Assembly: GCA_050084515.1 (NCBI GenBank)
Contig: CM114273.1
Location: 18,910,001 to 18,974,000 of the forward strand
Direction of reading: 5' to 3'
DNA length: 64,000 nucleotides
Origin: Blasia pusilla
Lineage: Eukaryota; Marchantiophyta; Marchantiopsida; Blasiales
Position numbers and translations under genes: made by a program. The notes under the pieces were generated by a model, which made no database searches, was not told the DNA's origin, and was given only the letters and a program-made list of their open reading frames with translations. Below, piece after piece: positions 57,851 to 64,000 of the stretch. The first letter of the stretch is position 1; each line of letters opens with the position of its first letter.

Positions 57851-59924
57851 TGTGTATGGACTTAGAGCCCTTACCCGGATTTGACTCGTCGCCGATCAGA
57901 GTGGGAACTCGTTCTTGATGACCCATGATTGCGACGTCCTCCACTTCAGCAACCTCTTCATGCACTGCAAGTTGAAGAGCTCGTCCTTGCTCCCTCCAAT
58001 CAAGACCAAGAAACAGCCCCTGTCATTAAGATAAGCGTCTGCAAAGGAAAAGAGGAGGGCGATCCGGTCATAGGTAAGAGGGACATTCCAGTCTGGGACA
58101 CCGTCAGACGGATTGTTATCCCACAAGCGCAACCCAGAGGGAAAATCAGCGATGAGGAGATCCATCGCCACCTCCTCGACCTTCCCATGGACCATCTAGG
58201 GAGCGTGCCCGTTTTGTTGATGCTTCCGTCCCAGCATTGTCAATTTTTCGATGGCGGGTGTCGACGCTTGGGAACTGAAACTTTGCAGCTCATCCTGAAG
58301 ATTCGTGTAGTGAATGATGACGCTTGTCCAGATCGTTGTTTCTTTATATCTTCCCAAGGATAATGGAGTGTATTTCATATCCTTATCTGCTCCCTGGGAA
58401 GAACCAGGTGCCTCCCGCTTTTGCTTCTCCCGAGTCTGCGGTCGGCTTGTGGGGGTCTCTGTAACCTCAGACTCCACTGGAGTCTTCTTGGTGGAGTATC
58501 TAGTCCGGTCCTCTCGCCCCTCTCACCCGGACGATTCCCCGTGTCGTCTTGAGGTGTCAGTCTCTTTTCGATGAGTCGGCCTCGGAATTTTTTGATCCCC
58601 TCGCCTTTGCTTTCAGACCCGCTGTAGATTTGTCCTTGGCGATGACGACCTTGGACACCAACTCCACTGTCTCGATGGCTTGCTCCTCCGCATCTCCTTC
58701 GAAAAAGTCTTCAGGCTGCACAAAATTTGGGATGTCGTCCCTACCTGCGGCCACTGCATCATAGACCAGGCGTAGATTTTTTTCGATTATGTCCTCAGGG
58801 TCGTTGAAGTCCAACCAGATTGGGCAATTGTCAACCTCCCGGTCGGACATGCCCTGTGCCATCTCCATGTCCTACATGGAAAATGCCTCTCCATCAGGTG
58901 GAGAAGCCCACAATTTCAAGGCTGTTGGTATTTTTTGCCAAGTACCTGCATTCTTACATTGGATGAGGTACATGAACACCATCTGTTGGGCAGCTCTTTG
59001 TCGAGATGCATTGGCCGCCTGCTCCTGAAGATCTCACTTCTTCTTTGCGAAATCCCTTTTCTTCATCCTGGTCTGCCTGAGGGAGGATGTGATCCTTGAA
59101 CATTGTCCTGAAACCTGGATTTTTCATGGGCTTGTCCCGGATGTCATCAAGCCAAAGTTCAAAATCTTCTGCACTCTCTAGGTTTTCTTCCTCCTGAACA
59201 GGCTCTATTTTTTTCAGCTCCGCTTGAAGACCCATGAGCATGGACTTCCCGAGAAGCCGCAACGCATCCCAGAATGACCATTCACGGAGCCAATGGGAGA
59301 TCACTGGATCAGAGACATCCGGAGGATGGTGTGCCGCCCTCTTTTGGGCCTCTATGCCCTCGAGACTGATTTTCATCAATCGGATTCTCCTAAATTCCAA
59401 AATTCAAGACAAGGCAAATCTATGGACGACCATGCGGATCTTCATCCCTCTTCTGCTGGCGCTTGATTATCGCCTTCAGCTCCTTGTAGAAATCGGGGCC
59501 AAGTTTGGGGTTGAGAATGGCGATGTAGTGGTGCATCTTTTTCTTGTAGTGTACTTCGTAGCTGCAGATACTGTAGCTTGGATGAACTTAGCACGCTCAG
59601 ACGCAAACACGTTCTCCCTCCGCTCCAACTCCAATGAAGCGCTCTTCTTGGCGGCCAGTATCTTTGACCAGCAAAGGATTGTCACGGCTGCATCTTGGGA
59701 AATAAATGTATTTGCCCAAGTCTTTTTTTTTATTTGAGCCCACTTCGCTAGCATCTCATTTACAAGAGCGTCGCCCAAGAACCCCTTATACTCTGCCGGG
59801 TGCGTCGTTAGCACTTTCTTCACCCGATCGCAATTCTGTATCTAGTGGTGGGTGATGTTCCCCTCAGATACAATCCTGCACATCCAAACACACAATAAGG
59901 ATTTTTTCCAACTACATGGGTTCC

Positions 59925-60500
59925 TACAACCCGTCGGACTCTGACAGGTCGCTACACCTCATCGTCAAAATGTTAGCTTAGAGCTAAATATTGCAACCCA
60001 TTGGAGTCTGACGGATTGCATTCAGATTTGTGATTGTCTAGTTACAACCCATCGGACTCCGACGGGTTGTCAAATGATTTGTATTCAGAGAGTGGTTTCC
60101 GCGGAAAAAGTGAACATATCAACCTGTCGGAGTTCGACAGCTTGCGCAATTTCAAGTAAAGCTGCAATTTGACGCCAAAAATCAAACTCCCCTACTCCGA
60201 TCACCTATCCGTGGCACGGATGCAACCCGTCGGAGTCCGACGATTTGCTTTCGGCCAAAAACATCCTTAAAACAGTGGCCAGTCAAGTAACTCGTCGGAG
60301 TCCGACGAGTTTTTTTCGGCAAAAAACAGCGGTCAGTCAAGCAACTCGTCGGACTCCGACGAGTTGCTTTCGGAAAAAAACATCTTAAAGAGAGTTTCCA
60401 GTCAAGCAACTCGTAGGACCCAGACGAGTTGCTTTTGGCCAAAAACATCCTAAAAATAGCGGCCAGTCAAGCAACTCGTCCGAGTCCGTCGAGTTGCTTT
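59925..60500. repeat. Palindrome array in intron 2 of T5 gene 2
   Basis: About nine copies. From 60225 they form the tandem ~60-70 bp unit (palindrome plus CTTTCGGCCAAAAACATCC plus GGCCAGTCAAG), mostly of the CAACTCGTC/GACGAGTTG subtype. Confidence 0.9.
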
Positions 60501-61697
60501 CGACAAAAAACAACAATCGAAAAAAAAAGGAAGAGGAAGCTTACGTGTTCATAGCATGCATGGCCATTTCCACCATTGCCATGTGATGAGGGTATGGATT
60601 CAACATGATTGCCTTCACGTAAAAATATGCCTCCAATGAATTTTGGCGCTCCTTTGCAAACTGGGTCCACGCCATGAACCTGTGGTTTCCATCCCAGATG
60701 AAGAAATAGAGGTTCCGCATCCAGCTGAATTCCGTCCCCTCAATCGCTCTTCTGAATTCCTGATCTCTCATCCTCCAGAATGTGTCGAGCGCTTCCAAGT
60801 CCTCCTCCGTCACCAGCGCTTGGGTTCCATGTTGATCGTAAGGCTGAACATAGAACGGAGGGAAGCTCTCGACATAGGATGTTGTCGATGCCGGCTGTTT
60901 CAGCTTTGCAATATCCTCGTTAGACTGAATTTCGCGGACGTACTCCATTATCCGCAATCGGCAAAGTGGAATTCTCGCGGTGTTGTGGCCCTCCATCAGT
61001 GCCATCTACTTTACAACCTGTCACAATGGGGACAAAGTCAATAAACTACATTGAATTGCCAACGAATTGCAACATGGGCGTTCACATAACTCAAAAATCA
61101 AAGATCATTTCTTACCCGGTCAAAGATTGGGTCAGTGTCTTGGCCCGCCAACTGCTTTGGGAGAGCAACTGGCAAGTCCACTAGAAACTCGTCTATCCAA
61201 TAGAGGTCGATTTCTTCCACCGGGCTCAGAGACGAGGAAGACTGCTCTCCTGCTTCTTCAGAGATATCCACCATCTCCACGCTGGCGGTCCGCATGACCT
61301 CATCATCCGTCACTCGAACTTCGGCCATTTCCTCAGCCGATTTAATATTGATTATGTCCTCGAACTTCATCGGGGACATTTCCTGCATCTCAACACTTTC
61401 GGTTGGATGGGCCGGACTTTCTTCAATGGCAATCGCTTTTTCCCTTCGAGCTTTTTCCAATTCTGCTCTCCTCACCGACGCATCTAAACGCTTCTTTTTA
61501 CGCTTTTCCTCGGCGATCCTTTTCTTCAAGGCCTGCGACGACTCAGCCTCTGCAATCTGTTTTTCGAGCGCCTCCTTGATCTCTTGATGCCTTATCTCAT
61601 TGGCCGAACGAGGCCCTGGAGATGGTGATGCAGGAGTCCTCATGGACTTGGGAGTGGAGCTCCTAGCCTTTCTTGTTAAAGATTTTTTCCTCGTCAT

Positions 61698-63159
61698 TGT
61701 TCCCGAAAATGCCTCCTCCTCGACAACAAAGTTACTTTCAATGCAGGATGGGTCATCTTGATGAGTCGCCTTGCTGATGTCGCGATGAGTCGCCGAAATT
61801 GTCTCACGATGTGTCTCGAGATGAGTCATCGTGTAAAGTGCCCCTTGGTATCTGGTCAAATGCTGTGCGGAAGAGCAATCGAGATCGTGAAACAAAAAAT
61901 CGGAAATGAGCGGGCCCTCGCCTATTTATACTTTTCGAGCCGTTGGCCTGACCGTTGGGTCGCACCGTCGTTCAGACGGCGACGTGTCGGCCGTTATGGA
62001 AGTCTGGACGTGAAAACCACCAACCCGATGGCTCCGACAGGTTGCGCGCTTCCCGCGAGTTGCAGGCATCCGTCCTATCCTTGCAACCCGTCGGAGATCA
62101 ACAGGTTGCGCACCTCCGCCGTCTTCGGGAAAGAACGCGAGGTACCCATGCAACCCGTCGGAGACCGACGGGTTGCACGCTTCCCTCATCTTGGGATAAC
62201 AAGGCGGGGTACCTGCGCAACTCGTCGGAGGCCGACGGGTTGCATGCTTCCTTCATGTAAGCGTTGCAAGACGAGGCACTTGCGTAACCGGTCGGAGGCT
62301 GACGGGTTGCACGCTTCCCTCATCTTGGTATAACAAGGCGGGGTACCCGCGCAACTCGTCAGAGTCCGACGGGCTGCACGCTTCCTTCATGTAAGCGTTA
62401 CAAGGTGAGGCACTTGCGCAACCCGTCGGAGGCCGAGGGGTTACATGCTTCCCTCATCATGGGATAACAAGGCAAGGTACCCGCGCAACTCGTCGGAGTT
62501 CGACGGGTTGCACGCTTCCTTCAGGTAAGCGTTACAAGGCGAGACACTTGCGCAACCCGTCGAAAGCCAAAAGGTTGCATGCTTCCCTCATCTTGGGGTA
62601 ATAGGCGAGGTAGCTGGGCAATCCGTCAATTACCGACAATTTGCACGCTTTTCTATCCCTCGGATAACAATGCGACAACGCATAGTTCCGAGGCAACCCC
62701 TTGCAATCCAATGGGTCACAAGGTCTACCGTGAGTTGCACAATCTCGTAACAGTCCCCAACGATTGGTTGCCTTAGCAAATGCAAGCGATGTCTCGTGTT
62801 TGATGCTAGCAAAATCGACTCAAAAGAAGATTGGTCGGCAAGAAGGGGGTACCAGCCCAACGGACTTCGACGGGTTCCAACTTGCATTGGGATACGGAAA
62901 AAAATTTGGAAATGGGTGCTTTGCTACGCACGTCTCTGATTCCCAAATTGTGCAACCCATCGGACTCCGACAGGTTGCAACATAATTGAATCCATCATGT
63001 TAGACAATCTCACATACCAAACTTCAGCTTATCAGTCAAATTCTCTCAAGAGAATCCGAGTCCCTATTCACTATAAATTAAACATTCTCATTCTCATACC
63101 CATTCCCATTCTTATCCTCATTCTTATTCTCAGTCTTCTCGCGGTGGAATCTTTTGGGA
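61698..63159. promoter_or_regulatory. T5: bidirectional promoter region
   Basis: Gene 2 TATA at 61920-61931 (minus) and gene 1 TATA CTATAAATTA at 63071-63080, followed by an ATTCTC-rich leader to the ATG at 63160. Palindromes fill 62010-62640 and one lies at 62950-62980. From about 62210 to 62600 a higher-order unit of about 134 bp, each holding two palindromes plus TTCATGTAAGCGTTRCAAG, occurs roughly three times. That makes this promoter longer than in T1-T3. Confidence 0.8.
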
Positions 63160-64000
63160 ATGGATAATTATGTGAAACTCACTTGTGGCAGTCATCTAAC
63201 GGCCCTTTCTCAATCGGAGATCGTTTGACCGCAAGCTCGTGAGTCTTTCATACCAGTGGATGAAAATTTTCTCTCAGTTTGATTTCTTCTACAAATTGGA
63301 ACCATCTTTGTGTCCAAGGATGTTAGGGTGGACGATACGGAGGACATAATAGGTGAGACAATCCAACCAGTGATTGCAGACTGTAAAGTATGGAATCTCC
63401 TACCTCTAGCAAATGGTCAATACAGAGTTTACGGCTTGCCTCTGAATGCCTCAATTTCCAAAGTAGACGGTCGAGAATTTCCTAGTGCACCAAGCTCTAC
63501 GTTTGCAACTCCTTGCTCAATAGATCCGGCATCGACTCCAACTTCACACGTTCGTTACAATGTTGTACTTCCTAAAGACATTCCAGATGTTGTCAACCTC
63601 AGTGGATTTGTTGGACACCAACCGGGCCCTCTATCCGCCTACTCGTTCCTCTTGCAAGTATCAGGCAATAGTTTGCTATCGTCTTTGGCCTTGAAATTGT
63701 TCAAGCACATTCTTGTCGACAAGTTTTCGCCCACGTACGATGGTAATTGCATTTTTGAGTTGCCTCCACTTGCTGCTCCTGCTCAAAAGAAAGATGGAGG
63801 ACGCTTGAAGGGTATGGACAGAAAGTCTGATTGTCATCGATGGTGCAGGCTTCAACGGAATGTTGCTTCAATTCCAAATGGTCCTTGGATTTTCTCCCGC
63901 CACCAATGCATTGGAGCCTTGGAGGGTAGAAGTCAAGCATGCCCATATCTAGAGCGCAACGGGCAGATCAATACGTTGCAATTCCCCCCAAGAATGCAAA
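63160..64000 (+). pseudogene. T5 gene 1, 5' part (cut by window edge)
   Basis: ATG at 63160, MDNYVKLTCGSHLTAL. Frames then match T1's N-terminal region: DDTEDIIGETIQP, VWNLLPLANGQYRVYGLP, a Ser/Thr-rich stretch, GFVGHQPGPLSAYSFLL-like text, FELPPLAAPAQKKDGG and SDCHRWCRLQRN. A TGA lies where the others also have a break (after SEIV), so an intron may start near there. The window ends just inside the zinc-finger exon, where the equivalent of CRSPTC reads GRSQACP, so one cysteine has changed. Confidence 0.75.

Larger units (their letters stand above)
57341..61697 (-). pseudogene. T5 gene 2: ParB-methyltransferase homologue
   Basis: ATG at 61697 (MTRKKSLTRK); the frame stays open upstream to 61895, but other copies do not share that. 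Exon 1 61116-61697 (coiled coil, acidic end). Intron 1 61018-61115. Exon 2 60545-61017 gives the clearest ParB-like domain: IPLCRLRIMEYVREIQSN, PPFYVQPYDQHG, FFIWDGNHRFMAWTQF and FYVKAIML. A TAG precedes MALMEG, where other copies have Gln. Intron 2 59876-60544. Exon 3 57875-59875 has TAG for the Trp in HHWIQ and a frameshift near 59540, but ends well: DLLIADFPSGLRLWD, then NDRGCFLVLIGG. Exon 4 keeps only MDHSFAYCFVRPK (from 57385) and then joins a 3' module, so motif I is deleted. Confidence 0.8.
55811..64000. mobile_element. T5: MULE-like transposon inserted in T4 gene 2 (right end outside window)
   Basis: The tip GGGGGCTGGTATTCTGGCAGG starts at 55811, directly after T4's exon 2 codons for VVLYPFPHH. 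It is followed by the GA-rich TIR and subterminal block. Gene 2 lies on minus (57385-61697) and gene 1 on plus (63160 to beyond 64000). The right TIR, the target duplication and T4's remaining sequence are off the window. Confidence 0.82.

Overview
This is plant-type nuclear heterochromatin built almost entirely of nested transposable elements. I recognise no host gene. Ty3/gypsy pol fragments, a tRNA-Asp primer-binding site, GT-AG introns and TATA boxes point to a streptophyte. A gypsy element carrying a C5 DNA methyltransferase suggests a non-seed plant or charophyte relative, but the species cannot be read from the sequence. Every coding unit seen is broken by stops, frameshifts or deletions.

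Left third (1-12.4 kb): two gypsy retrotransposons, both on the minus strand. Element A (1 to 5293, running off the left edge) has reverse transcriptase, protease, Gag, a tRNA-Asp PBS and a ~1.2 kb 5' LTR. It sits inside the reverse transcriptase of element B (5294 to about 10.3 kb). Element B has Gag, a CCHC knuckle, protease, a cytosine-C5 DNA methyltransferase domain and RT. B's RT is also split by a 617-bp solo LTR with a 4-bp target-site duplication.

Remaining ~50 kb: repeated copies (T0-T5) of one large Mutator-like DNA transposon. A full copy is about 12 kb, has GA-rich terminal inverted repeats and makes 9-11 bp target duplications. Each full copy has two divergent genes. Gene 1 is a MULE-type transposase with a GCM/WRKY-like zinc finger at the N-terminal side, a DDE-type core (FMAD and FHW motifs) and a SWIM finger at the C-terminus. 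Gene 2 has five exons: a charged coiled coil, a ParB/sulfiredoxin-like domain (DGNHR), a long middle region, and the two halves of a permuted amino-type (N4/N6) DNA methyltransferase fold, then an acidic tail. The ~1.2 kb bidirectional promoter and most of the longer introns are packed with 25-bp near-perfect palindromes (arms CAACCCGTCGGA and TCCGACGGGTTG).

Target duplications and empty-site comparison inside the window give the nesting order: T4 (from 15105) contains T1 (15762-51356, TSD CCATGGAGT), which contains T2 (from 26791, right end lost near 50408), which contains T3 (34551-48670, TSD CAAGGAGGATG), which contains a 2.0-kb deleted LTR element (45980-47981, TSD CGTCC). T4 is cut again at 55811 by T5, which runs off the right edge. 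The candidate undescribed system is this transposon: a transposase paired with a ParB-methyltransferase protein and a palindrome-rich regulatory region.
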